Part shown: positions 10,901-21,834 of the stretch, one piece after another | How positions within the stretch are numbered: position 1 is the first letter of the stretch | Layout: each line of letters opens with the position of its first letter | DNA from: Mercurialis annua | Lineage: Eukaryota; Streptophyta; Magnoliopsida; Malpighiales; Euphorbiaceae | Direction of reading: 5' to 3' | NCBI RefSeq assembly: GCF_937616625.2 | Contig: NC_065573.1 | Location: 12,539,001 to 12,603,000 of the forward strand | DNA length: 64,000 nucleotides | Made by a program: the position numbers and the translations under genes | The notes under the pieces: generated by a model | What the model was told of the DNA's origin: nothing | The model's input: the letters and a program-made list of their open reading frames with translations, nothing else | The model's database searches: none

Positions 10901-12978
10901 GTCAGCTGAACCCAGCCCTATCAGAAGCGTATGCTACTAGAGATCGTCAATGGGCAACTACAAAAGAAACCAGAGAGCCGTAGGAGCTATAGGATTTCAT
11001 GCATGCATACATAGAGGATAGAAAATATTGCATATTGTTTTTACCCTCATCTATGCAGAGACAGTGCACAAGCGATCACGCTAGTAGTAAGAAGCATCGG
11101 CCAACTAAACTACGTCAAACACCGACACCTGAAAACCAAAGAAAGACGCTCAGTCCAACAGGGCGAACGGGCCCTCAAAATAAGAGCACAGAAGAGGGAA
11201 ACACTCACGTGAGTACACTCGGTAGGCGCAAAGGAATGCGTCATGTAGCATAAGGGAATAGAATCCTATACAGGCCCACGCACGCTACAGTAATGCGCAA
11301 ATCTCTCTGACACCTGACTCAAAGAACTAGAGACCATCTCAGCAGCACCAACTCGTCTACCATACGGGACTCGACTAGGAGAACCATGAATGTGTACCCT
11401 AGCATGGACAGAACAAGACCGACGTCTAGCACCTCCCTGAGAGAACATAAAAAAAAAACTCAAACATAGGAAGAAATCCAGAAAAAGAAGACCAGAAAAG
11501 TAACACATACCTATGGCCCTGCAGCTACCTGTTAAACCTAAACAATAGGCACTCCTTCCAGTGGAAGCCTCCCCATACTGGTAGGAGAGTAACCCCTCGG
11601 ATCCGGTTGAAGAGCAGGCGAAACCACGTCCCTGCCACGCAACATTGACAAAGGAGGTCCAGTTCGGCTCATACGAGTACGTGGGCCACCCCACCAATGG
11701 AGAACATGCTCTCCCAGAAACCAGGACCTACAACTTGGGCCATGAATCAGATAACGCATGTCTGATCTCTCTGCAGTACCCTGTACCCACCGTGGCCAGC
11801 AAACTCCAGGCGAAATATTCCATGAAATATCCACTTGCAACCAATAAAACAGGGGTCAACACTACATATAAGACCCAAAGTAATTCAAAAATAGAGTTCA
11901 GTACTCACATTTGTCCACGCCAGCTCGTTCAGCCGGCCTCTGCACTCAGCTCCCTGACTCTGCGTCAGAGTACGGGAAAAATCCCGAAACCTCAGCATAG
12001 GGTATCCTAACCTCAGAAAGACATCAAAATCGGTCAAAAGGCCCATCTTGATAGACCAGATCTGAAACAAAAGAAAAACCAGCTAAGTTAATGTAATACC
12101 CCGTAAATTTAAAGGACTAAATTATTCCACGTAAGGGATAATTTATAAGAACGAGAGAACGTAAATTAAATTTGAGGATAAATTTAATCTATAGTGTCTC
12201 CGGATATATAAAATAGATATAGAAGTTAAAATATTAATTTTGGATAATTATATTTTAACGGGAGTTTAAAAAGGCTTATAAATAAAAATAAAATAATTAA
12301 TGAGTCCCGTGTGAATATTTTTGGAGTCAATATTCACAGAATATTATTAGAAAGTAACTCTTAAAATTTTATAGGATTTGGATATAAATTTATTATTAAG
12401 TGGGACTAGTTTAGCCCTAATAAATCTTAAATGATTTATTAAAAATAAAATATAAGTCCCGTGAAAATAAAAGTTACATTTGTATTCTTAAGACAAATTA
12501 TGAAACCCTTGGAAAAAATTTCATAAAGTTCGGAGTTCGTTGTCCGTTTTAGCTACGGACGAATATTTAAGAATTTGGGTTAAAGTAACGCGTGAATCCC
12601 TAAGGACTAGTTTGGCTTTTAGAAAAAGTATATATATGTTGAATTCAAATGAATTCATTCATTTCATACAGAACCTAAAACATTAAGTTTTCTTCAGTTC
12701 TTATTCTCTCAACTTCGACGACGATTAGGTTTCGACAGATTCAATCTGATTTCTCGTTTCTAACTCGAATTTCTTCCGTAGTTCGTCATTAATCGAAGTA
12801 ATAACCGTTATTTTGAATTCGGTTCTATAGAAATTGAATTATATTTGAATATATAACGGTTACCGTATCCAATCGAATGTATACGTATTAAATTTACGTT
12901 CCGATAGCGGAATTGAATCGTGTGGTATGTGAATTAGCGTTTATGATAAAAAAAATTGACGTTTAAGCACGTCCAAAA

Positions 12979-13004
12979 GCCCGGGAAATTGCATTTCCCC
13001 GGGC
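12979..13004 (+). repeat. GC-rich hairpin preceding the palindrome array
   Basis: The arms GCCCGGGAAAT and ATTTCCCCGGGC, separated by a few bases, form a near-perfect stem. The same feature precedes the palindrome arrays at 24,022-24,045, 31,222-31,245 and, on the other strand, 34,038-34,059. Confidence 0.75.
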
Positions 13005-13043
13005 TGCGCACCAGTATTAACGTACGAAGGTGCACCAGCTAAG

Positions 13044-13124
13044 GTGCATGGCCATGCACCAGCTGAGGTGCACGAACGTGCACCAGGCAGCACAAACGTG
13101 CACACGATTGCACGATCGTGCTGC
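13044..13124 (+). repeat. Palindrome array of the solo LTR
   Basis: Four units with starts at 13,044, 13,068, 13,088 and 13,109, so spacing is 24, 20 and 21 bases. The first two are full 16-mers (gtgcatggccatgcac and gtgcacgaacgtgcac); the last two are decayed versions. The position relative to the TATA-like motif and hairpin is the same as in the full-length element. Confidence 0.75.
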
Positions 13125-16084
13125 CAGAGTTTGATGGGGGAGTGTTTTTTGGGCATTTTGCCCTAACTTTCGACGCGAGTGTTTGTCGAACCGTGAACGA
13201 ATTAAAAATTAACCACGACGTTTAAAAGACTAAAAAGGACTTGGACAATTAAGAACATTTGACTAATTAAAAAATCTCTAATAATTAGAGGACTATAAGT
13301 TGATATCGAGAATGAGAATAGACTAGATATGTTATATGTCTAGTAATGTCTATAGAGTCTACTCATTAAAGTTAGAATTCTTATTTCAATTGTGTTTTAA
13401 CAATTTTTTTCTTACTAGATCCGACGAGCTAGCGACCTATTGGAGTAGAAGAGTACACAGTGATCGATAATTGTGTTGTGGATAATGGTTTTGTGAGTTT
13501 TCATATTTACTTTTGAATATTAATGCCAAAACATTTATAATTCAAAATGTGATTGAAATTGCATTGCGTAGAGTTGATTTGAAACCGATATAGATCCATT
13601 TTAACATGCTATCTATTGGGTAACAATAGGACTGTGTGATCACCGGTGTTAATAAATTATTGATCTTCTTGCATGATAGTTGGGTCCTATAGCCAAATGC
13701 TTGCAAAGCGGCCTAGACCTAACGGGTAGTCCAGTGGCATCAGTAATTCAATTTACGACCTGGAAACCCTACATAGAGCTAAGATGGTTGTGACATTGTT
13801 AGTTCACAATTTATCATGTGTTAGAAAAGTGAGCATAAACTATAGTGTCAACTATAGTTAAACAAACAGGGTTTCTTATAGGGTTTTATCTGGATCGGTT
13901 ATTTGGATGCATAAAGTATGTTTACATGCGATTTCCGTTTTTATTAATATGCTTAAGTATCTATGTGAATTCACTCATTTTTGACCCTCGTTGTTTCCCT
14001 TTCACAGGTAAATAACATTTTTACGTGACAACACTTCCGGTTCTTTCTCTGGAAGTTATAATTATATAAAGGTCACTCTAGAGCTGCATGGTAGTTCTGC
14101 TATCGCACAATAGTTTATTTGTAAATGTTTTAACTCTGATGTGAAACTACTATTAGTATTAACGTTTTAGGACAGAAGCATGTTTTACACAAAAAGGGGT
14201 TTTGTCAGTTGTTATAAAAAAAACCTAGTTTTGATAAAAGCTTTATGCTTGTATGAAATTCTTTAACTGGTTACTTTATATGTTAACTGGTTTGCACCGC
14301 TGGAATTGTTCTAGACAGGGTCATTTTAAGATGCGCGATTCATACGCATACTACCCTGAGTCCAGGAACGCAATCGCAGGGTTTTGATTACACGTTTACT
14401 TAAAGGTTTTCAAATACTCGCAGAATGAGATTAAGACCTTTTATGTTTACAAAACGCGAAATGTTTTTACTTTTTTTCCTAGGCTTGCTACGTGTTTTGG
14501 AACAACCATTCCCATTCCCTAGTGCCGGTCTCGACTCGAGTTTCAGAGTGAAAATTAGGTCGTGACTGATAACAAAATCAAAAACACGATGAAGTTAAAA
14601 AGCAATAAAACGACTCACGTGTACGGCATGCCACATCCCAGAAAGACGTGATCCCCCATGGACCACTTGGTCCATGCAGGTGTAAAGATAGGACAAAGCA
14701 GCAGACCCCAAGTCATAGGAATTGACCGCGTCCAAATCCTCTAAGGCCGGCAGCACACAAAGCAGTAGAGTAGCGCCTGAGCTACAGAACAAAGTAGACC
14801 CCAGCATATAACAGAAGAAAGCTCGGGCAATTAGATCAACCTCACCACTAGTCCGAGGAAAGCTCTCCTTATAACGCTCGCACAACTCAGGATGTCGAAG
14901 ACTTCGACCCTTCATCTCCCGAACGAAACCCAGCATCTCAAAGATATACATATCCCTCTGATCATAAAATCACAAACAACCATCAAAAGGCATAGGCAAA
15001 CCTCCAAAAGTCATCCCCGTGATCAGCGAGAAATCCAAAGGACCCGGCAAGTGGAAAGTATGGGTGGTATCCATCCACCGCTCCATCAGTGCAAGAAGAG
15101 AAACGCTGTCACAGATCCCTGTCGCAGTAAACAAACCACTAGCAAGACGGCCAAAACCCGTATCATCCACCTGAGAACGAACATCAATGGGCAAAGCATC
15201 GTACCAAATACGCGAGTCCACAAAGTTCCCAGAAGTACGGAACACATCTCTCTCCTGAAAGCACAAAAAGATGAGAAAACGTAGTCAATATCATCATAAA
15301 TAAGACCAGACAAATCAAAAAATGCACCAGAGGTCGCGTGCCACAGAGACACTAGCGCCACCATCACGGCACCAGTATCACTGGCGGCGCCGCCAGCTTA
15401 TTCTGGAGGCACCACCAGAACATAATGGCGGCGACGCCAGTATGCCTTGGCGCCGCCGCCACTTTTTTCCCCTCTCAGCGACAATATTTTTAGGGACTGC
15501 GCCCACTTTCGACAAAGTTTCAACAATATTTTGGACATATTTCAAACATACAGACAATAAAACCTCTATCTACAAGATAAAAACGATAAAAACGTACCTA
15601 ACGATGAGTCTTGGCACACAAATGCCGGTCAGGATCAATACACGGCTCCCTAAAAGTCCAGGGTGGTGCCATGGTTCAAATTTTCAAATCCCGAGAATAG
15701 AGGAAGAATAGAGAAATTCAAATGAAAAATGAGGGGATGGCTCTCTTAAAAAGGCACAAGCCACTAAAGAACAAAAAATTACATCCTTTGAGGATATGCC
15801 AGAAAAGTACCGCTAAGGATGTAAAGCAAGAAGACGGAACACAAAATCCTCCGACTGACAGACAGAACACACAACCCCCCGATGGATAGACGAAAATACA
15901 GACATCCTGGAAGATGAACAGCCCTAGAGACTTCAGATCAAGTCCTAGAGCCTAGAGAATCAGAAGAAGCCCCTGAGCCTTCAAAAGAAGCCCCGGAGGA
16001 TCAGAGCAAGCCACAAAGTCTTCAGACAAGCCTAGAGTATTCAAACAACCAATAGATCCAGGCTCCTCAAATGGAATAAAAACG

Positions 16085-16235
16085 TCAAGATATGGTAGAG
16101 GGACACCAAAACATGGTATAGAAACACCACGAATGGTAGAAAGACGCCAAAGCCTGGTAAAATAAACATCATCATACGGTAGAAAGACACCGAAGGTCGG
16201 TAGAAAGACACCGAAAATGGTAGAAAGACACTAGC
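16085..16235 (+). repeat. Short tandem array with 'ggtagaaagacacc'
   Basis: About seven imperfect units of roughly 18-27 bases contain 'ggtagaaagacacc' or variants. The array lies between the start of the antisense PMD gene and the 3' LTR of the family A element. It has no coding potential. Confidence 0.6.
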
Positions 16236-16592
16236 ATCCGTTAACTGTGGAATAATTAACGGAATCCAGGCACCTATTCAATAGGGTGGACCTTGGGACA
16301 GCAAATGGGATGATGTCCCGTCTAAAAACCTAAGGTCCGAACTGGATAATTACCGGGGTCCGATCCATCAGATCACTCTCAGGATGGCTGAGAGTTTATA
16401 GCTCTATTCCACGGGGCACGCACTTAGGCAACCCGGGTTCAACGACAGCTGAGAAGACTACTCCCGGCCAGATGAGGAGTAGACCAGAACCAGGGTGTAT
16501 GAAGCCAGCGTCATGCACCATGACGGTTAATGCTCAGGCTAGGGCATTACCATACCAACGTGCGAGCGAGTGCCTCCGATAGTGGGCGGTAT

Positions 16593-16810
16593 CCTTGTTG
16601 CTTGTCTGCCATCAAGTCTCTTCTTTAACAAACTGTAGACACCTTGTTGCTTGTCTACCATCAAGTCTCCGATACTTCGTCAATTCTTGTTGCTTGTCTA
16701 CCATCAAGTCTCCGATACTTCGTCAATTCTTGTTAATGAGGGGGCAAACTTTGCTTGTCTACCATCAAGTCTCCGATACTTTGTCAATTCTTGTTAAAGA
16801 GGGGGAAAAC
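16593..16810 (+). repeat. Tandem array at the 3' end of the internal region, with a duplicated polypurine tract
   Basis: Four copies of a roughly 50-base unit containing 'ttgcttgtctaccatcaag' and, in the later copies, 'tctccgatacttcgtcaatt'. The third ends in 'aatgagggggcaaac' (near 16,735) and the last in 'aaagagggggaaaac' directly before the 3' LTR. The first copy is followed by 'ctgtagacacc', the first bases of the LTR itself, near 16,632. The array therefore seems to have been made by slippage across the tract-LTR junction. Confidence 0.75.
16796..16810 (+). other. Polypurine tract of the family A element
   Basis: AAAGAGGGGGAAAAC directly precedes the TGTAGACACC start of the 3' LTR. It is the expected plus-strand primer and fixes both the element's orientation and the LTR boundary. 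Confidence 0.8.
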
Positions 16811-18860
16811 TGTAGACACCTATTTTTCGAATGGGTAAAAAGTGATAAGGAACTGAAGCGTCCCTTGATGATTTCCAGAGAAATCTGTCCATTCGATTTT
16901 CTTGCTGGAATCTAAGCAGGCGTAATATGTGCACAACTACAAACTTGGAGGAATAAAACACAATTAGGCGTAAATAGCCCATAAAATAACAAAGAGATTG
17001 TAATCTAAGTCCAGAAATCGGACTAATTACAATATCTTAGAAGTTTATGGGCCAATTTGCAAGTTTTACAGACTGCAATTGAGCATGACCAAGCCCATAG
17101 GACTTTATTAGCCTTTTTTGACACTATTAGTTACAAAAATAGACTTTTAGCACCTTTTTACTTAGCTAGCAAGTCTAATCCTAAATACATCACTTCACAC
17201 GTTTTTAAACCAAGTCCAAACTTAAAAAGGACAAACCTGTAAATACACTTAAGCTAACCCTATACCTAATTAGACCGCTATAAATATAGCCTTAAGCCAG
17301 TCTGGCTAGGGGTGGCACACAAACCCTAGAAAATACTAAGTAAAATTCGGCCCCCCATTAGAATAGCAAATCCAAAAATCACAACACACATGCAAATCTC
17401 AAGTCCTAAAACACTAATACGGTTAATTCTCCAAAAACGGAACATCCGCACGGATTCGAAGCTGGAACTTTGCTGGCAAACGAACCAAGTACTCAGACCG
17501 GTAATTCCGAGGACCCTTAATATTTGTCCTTTGATTTTGCCATGAATTTATATGTCATAATTTCCATAATGGATGTGATTGTGTGCGTTAGGATGTATGT
17601 TTAGAATTTTTATTGCTTTTTCCATCAAAATTGCCATATTAACTAATTCGATGCTTTCAATAAATTGTTATGAGATTCAATGAAAACGCATGTTAATTAG
17701 TTGTAATTAATCGTGTTTATACTCAAATCCAAAAACCCAATTGATTTAAAGCCCTAGGATGAATGTTTCTAGGTGATTTTAGCCTTTTTTTCCATGAAAA
17801 AGACCTAAAAATAATTGCTGCTCAGAAAATATTTTTTGTTTAAATGAGCATTAAACATTATGATAATGCTATATTTGGATTTCTTGTTCGATTTTATGCG
17901 ATTTTGACTACTTTAAACGGACTTGAAACGAGTGAGAACGAAGCAAAATAAAATTTCAAAAACTGCTATCATCGAACTGCCGCCGTCCCCCAAGAACCGG
18001 CGGCGCCGCCACTATGAACTGCCGGCACCGGCAGTCACACCAGCGCCATGTTCTTCGTCGTCAGCCTTTCCCAGAACACCTCTCAGATCTTCCAGACTTC
18101 GATTCGAACTTCAAAACGTATTTCAGGCCCATCCGGACATCGAATCAGGCCCACTTTGAACCCAGACGTAGATAGTTTCATGTACTTTAATATTTTGTAT
18201 TGAAACGGGCCTGAACGATGTAAATCGGACCCATAAGTCCAAATATGTAACATAGTGTATAAACCGTGCCCACGAGCCCGAGGCTCAACAAACCAGCAAC
18301 TTCTAGAGTCGATTACACGCTAAACCAAACTCGGAATCAACTCCGGATCAAATCAGTAGAACCTGATCGACGAGACGCACAACTCTCATGATTTGACCGC
18401 AAATTTATTCCGACCAGACCGATGGTTAAAACCCGTGCGACTACCAGGCACTCCAAGTCAACGAGGTTAAAAAGTATTCCTAACCTTGTATTTATATCCA
18501 ACTGCCCCTAAGCAGGCCAACAATGTTTATCGCTTTTCAAATCAAATAACAATCAGTTAAAGAACTAATCACCTAAAATTGGCCGATTAATGCAATTCCA
18601 GCCCATCACCTAGACATCGTAGGACTAATATGAAAATGTAGTAACTGTTGTATAGGTTTTTCAAGACTCACTTATTAAAATCAATCAATCAAACGTTTAC
18701 AATTTTGATAATCTTACTGTAGGCGAATATGGTTATTTGGTCGGTTAAAATGCATTTCCTAATTGAACTAGGTGGCGACTCCATTTTTCAAACCATTTCC
18801 AGATCGAGAAGTCAGCCATAAGCCTTGGTCGAGTGGCCCCCAAACCCCGCTCCGCTCACA
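16811..18860 (+). repeat. Family A 3' LTR
   Basis: It starts TGTAGACACC after the polypurine tract and ends CCGCTCACA, 2,050 bases. It matches the 5' LTR over almost its full length but lacks about 310 bases present at 5,498-5,805. A GC-rich block with repeated CGCCGCC near 17,995-18,030 corresponds to 4,790-4,830. No host gene is present; short ORFs are chance. Confidence 0.75.
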
Positions 18861-18861
18861 G

Positions 18862-19600
18862 TGGCGACTCCACTGGGATTAAAATCAACTATTTTTAAAA
18901 CATAAACATAAAAATGTTTTTAGAATTTTTTTCAAAAACGGTTGTCATGGACCTAAACCGCACGGCTTGCGCCTTATCAATCACCAGCTTTATTTTCCAG
19001 ACATATTCGCACTTGTTGCACTGCATTAGGAATTTCTCTTCTCACCTACTCTCTAAGAGTCCCTATCCAGCCCCGATACTCATAGTCGATCTCACGCTCT
19101 GGACTTGCACTCCATTGCCCAAAATGTCTTATGCGGAGCAGTATCACTCACAACCCAGTTCCTCGGTCGTTTGTACTCGTGATTGAGGAGACTTATCAAA
19201 GGTATATCTGTCTGTGGGAGCCTTAAATCCGTTACTACCAAAATCCAATGACTCAGCCCACATGCATTCATCTTAGACACTAACCTCTAGGATCAACCTA
19301 ATATAATGATTGTACTTGAGGCATGACTGTCAATGTAATGATTCCAAATCAGTGTTTCATAAACTACTCTTTCGATCTTAGTCTTAGGTCCAGCCTAACA
19401 AATTTTCCAGTTTCAAAAACCAAAATTTCAAAACTTCCTGTTGGGCCAGACCTAAAATAACAAATATGATTAAGTGAAACTCTTTCGCTTAGTCAAATCT
19501 CTGATAACCATTCTAGTGGAAATTCCTTCGCTTAGTCAAATCTCCAATAACCATTCTAGTGGAAACTCCTTTCAGTAGACACAGCCACAAGGCTAACTAA
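18862..19600 (+). mobile_element. Second family A primer site and leader after the 3' LTR (truncated second unit)
   Basis: Instead of host flank, the 3' LTR is followed by the primer-site motif (TGGCGACTCCACTGGGA at 18,862) and by about 740 bases matching the leader of the first unit (5,957-6,650), including the 90-codon frame at 18,914-19,186. Similarity ends near 19,600. The arrangement is LTR, internal, LTR, start of internal, as left by unequal recombination between tandem or overlapping elements. Confidence 0.7.
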
Positions 19601-19665
19601 AATAAGACAATTTTACCCTTTATTTACATCATCCTCTTTTGTTTTAATACCGTCCAATTTTAAAA

Positions 19666-19911
19666 TTGCACTTCATAGAGAGATGTCCACCGCCGACAAC
19701 AAATAAACAAAGAATTTTTCAACGACGACTATTAAAATACGGTAAGGTTAGGATAATAGAGGATGCAGTGGAAGTTATAGCACAAATTGCGGGGTGTGAG
19801 GCGGAATTTGTGAGATTTTCTGGGAGAAGGATTTTAATTGATTTGTTAAATCTAACAACGGGTGTGAGCGGAAGCAGGGGTTTCGTGGTTCCTATTCGCT
19901 CAGTCTTATGA
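19666..19911 (+). pseudogene. Unrecognised ORF fragment (81 codons) between two repeats
   Basis: The frame runs from ATG at 19,666 to TGA at 19,911. The middle (RIIEDAVEVIAQIAGCEAEF then ILIDLLNLTTG) has an alpha-helical look and faintly recalls armadillo-type repeats of plant U-box proteins; I am not sure of this. It is bounded on the left by the end of the family A leader copy and on the right by a reverse-strand family A LTR, and has no upstream exon or promoter that I can see. It is most likely a remnant of a captured or interrupted host exon. Confidence 0.3.
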
Positions 19912-19917
19912 CATGAC

Positions 19918-21834
19918 TCTATTCTGGACAAATTTTGAAATAAGTGTGGAGTCGCCACATAGCTCAGCAAGAAAATGCCTTTTATACAAACTTGAAAACC
20001 TTACTTGCTTGTGGGTAAGATTACCGTACGCCGGACCAAAACACCGGGTTCATGGACCTATCCCGACTCGTGTGATTGGCTTATCAATTTTCATTTTTAC
20101 TTACTAGACATATAGTATCATTTTGACATACATTGCAGTTCATATGATATATTGCTGGAAATGTAAACACTTTTTGAAAGCAGTAAACACGTTTGACGCA
20201 CATATGACTTGACCTGGACTGGCATTTAAGGCAAGTAGCAGTTACCTCTAAACATTCATCTAAACCCTGGCGGTTTCTAACAAATAGTCAAGTATTGACT
20301 GGTCTGGATATTTTCACAAAGCCTTAACTGGATGTCTAAGTCTGATTATTTTTATTAAGTCGTTCTTGAAATACTATATAACCTCTAATTACATTTTCGA
20401 TGCAATCCTAAGATGTCTAGGTGGTTGGCTGGATTAAATTTGATTTGCTAAATTAACGTGGTTATTCCTTTAGCTTATTAATATTGGATTTGGCATGCTT
20501 TTGGAAATTGATAAACAGTTTCAACGTACTCATGCGCAGTTGGATAAACATGCAAGGTTAGGAATACTTTTAAACCTCTTTGATTTTGAACGATTGAGAC
20601 TCGCGCATTTTTACTGTCAGTGTGGTCAGAATTGGTTCTTGGAATGACACAAAAGTTGTTCGTCTCGTTGATGCGGTTCCAATGGCACAAACCAGGGTCG
20701 ATTTTGAGTTCATGTGAACCCAGAAACCCTTCTAATAGTTGTTGTACTCGTCGGTTGTGGGCTTCAAGGCCCGGTTGGCTTAATGGATTAAAATTTTGGG
20801 CTTCGAGGCACAAAATAAACAAATATTGACCCATTACAATACATAATCTAAAAGTACATTAGAAACCATAAACGTGGGCTCAAACAAATTCCGAGCTCAA
20901 ACGAGCCTCGAAACATAAAGACAAAGTCGGATTGTGTCTGGGAAGATTTGGGGGTTGAATTATGGGCAAGGGAGGAGGTGAGCACCGCGCCACTGGGAGT
21001 GGCGGCGGAGCCACTCGAAAGTGGTGGCGGCGGTAGTTCAAATCGGAAGCGGCGATGTGTGGAGGGACATCAGTTTCGTTTTTCATGAAAAAATGCTCAA
21101 AAACACATCAAACACTCAGGAAAAGACATCAAAATATTCTGGAACTAATTTATAATGATTAAACAGTCATTAAACACCATAAATCACAATTTTCAAAGCA
21201 GTTTATACACTAAAAGGACAGACACGTCAAGAATGCAAATAAGAGGTAGTTCATCTCTAACATGCTTTTAAGTACTGAAATTAGAGAGATTAAAAATTAA
21301 TGGATCAAAAATATTAGGACGGAGCTAAAACATGGATCTTATAATTTTATAGCAGTTATGGTAATTCATAGAAAATAACAATTATGACAATTGTTAACAA
21401 AATTATGAAACTAAGCTAACCATGCAACCTAGATCATATAAACCGACGATTATGGATGAAAAGTGATAAAAGGTAAATAGGGTCCTCAGAAGTACCGTTC
21501 TGAGTCTTGGACTCGTTTACTGGCAAATTGGATGTAGAATCTAGCTCCAAATCATGCATAGTAGCTTTGAATTTGAAAGATTAAAATGTCTCAACTTGTT
21601 TTCAGGACTGGAATTGAGTGCGATTAGTGTGTGTGTGTGAGGGGGGTGTTCGGCCAACTAGGGTTTTTCTAGGGTTTGGAGTTTATTTGTGAGTATGTGA
21701 TTTTTGTGCTCTGGTCTGACCTTTGGCTAGGTTGTCTAGCAGTATTATTTATAAAGGTGAGATTAGGTGTAGGGCAGATCAAAGAGTACGTTGATAAGTT
21801 TCTTAGAAATAGGATTGAGTTAAATTTCCATTTA
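19918..21834 (-). mobile_element. Family A LTR in reverse orientation, left part
   Basis: Reading the minus strand gives the family A LTR from its 3' end: the 'ggagtcgccac' at about 19,946 is the reverse complement of the motif near the LTR end. A GC-rich block follows at 20,960-21,050, then 'gtcctcagaagtaccgttct' near 21,482 matching the reverse complement of 4,295-4,312. At 21,835 it is interrupted by a family B LTR; its remaining 5' part, ending in the reverse complement of TGTAGACACC, lies at about 35,120-35,487. Confidence 0.7.

Larger units (their letters stand above)
12092..14567 (+). mobile_element. Family B solo LTR inside an intron of the PMD gene
   Basis: It begins 'tgtaataccccgtaaattt' and ends with the family B signature (cttgctacgtgttttgg, cattccctagtgccggtctc, then GTCGTGACT). 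There is no primer site after it and no polypurine tract before it, so this is a single LTR left by recombination. The flanks gttaa (12,087-12,091) and gataa (14,568-14,572) could be a 5-base target duplication with one change. A TATA-like 'tatatatatg' lies at about 12,629. It sits between the GTGAGT donor and TTTCAG acceptor of the PMD gene. Confidence 0.75.
11264..15672 (-). pseudogene. Plant mobile domain (PMD) gene carried antisense in a gypsy element, degenerate
   Basis: The coding sense is minus. A likely first exon starts with an ATG at 15,672 (MAPPWTFREP). The main exon, 15,254-14,619, is one frame with a single internal TGA at 14,967-14,969. It shows the PMD landmarks ALMERWMDTTHTFHLPG, ITGMTFGGLP, ARAFFCYMLGSTLF and GSAALSYLYTCM. 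It ends at a good GTGAGT donor. The next exon, 12,061-11,909, follows TTTCAG, keeps phase and has IWSIKMG. Further blocks, about 11,838-11,530 (GPSCRSWFLGEHVLHWWGG) and 11,436-11,264, look like the rest of the domain. PMD proteins include MAIN/MAIL1, and the domain is known from plant transposons; antisense extra ORFs with PMD similarity are reported in Tat-lineage gypsy elements. The first exon meets a stop before a usable donor, and the exon 3 to 4 frame does not fit cleanly. I judge it inactive. Confidence 0.7.
3527..18860 (+). mobile_element. Family A LTR retrotransposon (Tat/Ogre-like gypsy), non-autonomous, with nested solo LTR
   Basis: Two long direct repeats (about 3,527-5,955 and 16,811-18,860) flank an internal region. 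A primer-site motif follows the left repeat and a polypurine tract precedes the right one, so these are 5' and 3' LTRs. The internal region is about 10.9 kb, or about 8.4 kb without the family B solo LTR at 12,092-14,567. I find no protease, reverse transcriptase, RNase H or integrase ORF in it. It contains a leader, several tandem arrays and an antisense PMD gene. Assignment to the Tat/Ogre-like group rests on the Arg-type primer site, the long LTRs and the antisense PMD gene; it is an inference. Confidence 0.7.

Noticed and set aside
11266..11697. 143-codon minus-strand ORF as an independent gene
   Set aside because: It spans a PMD exon in the wrong frame, an intron and the next exon; better explained as part of the degenerate PMD gene.
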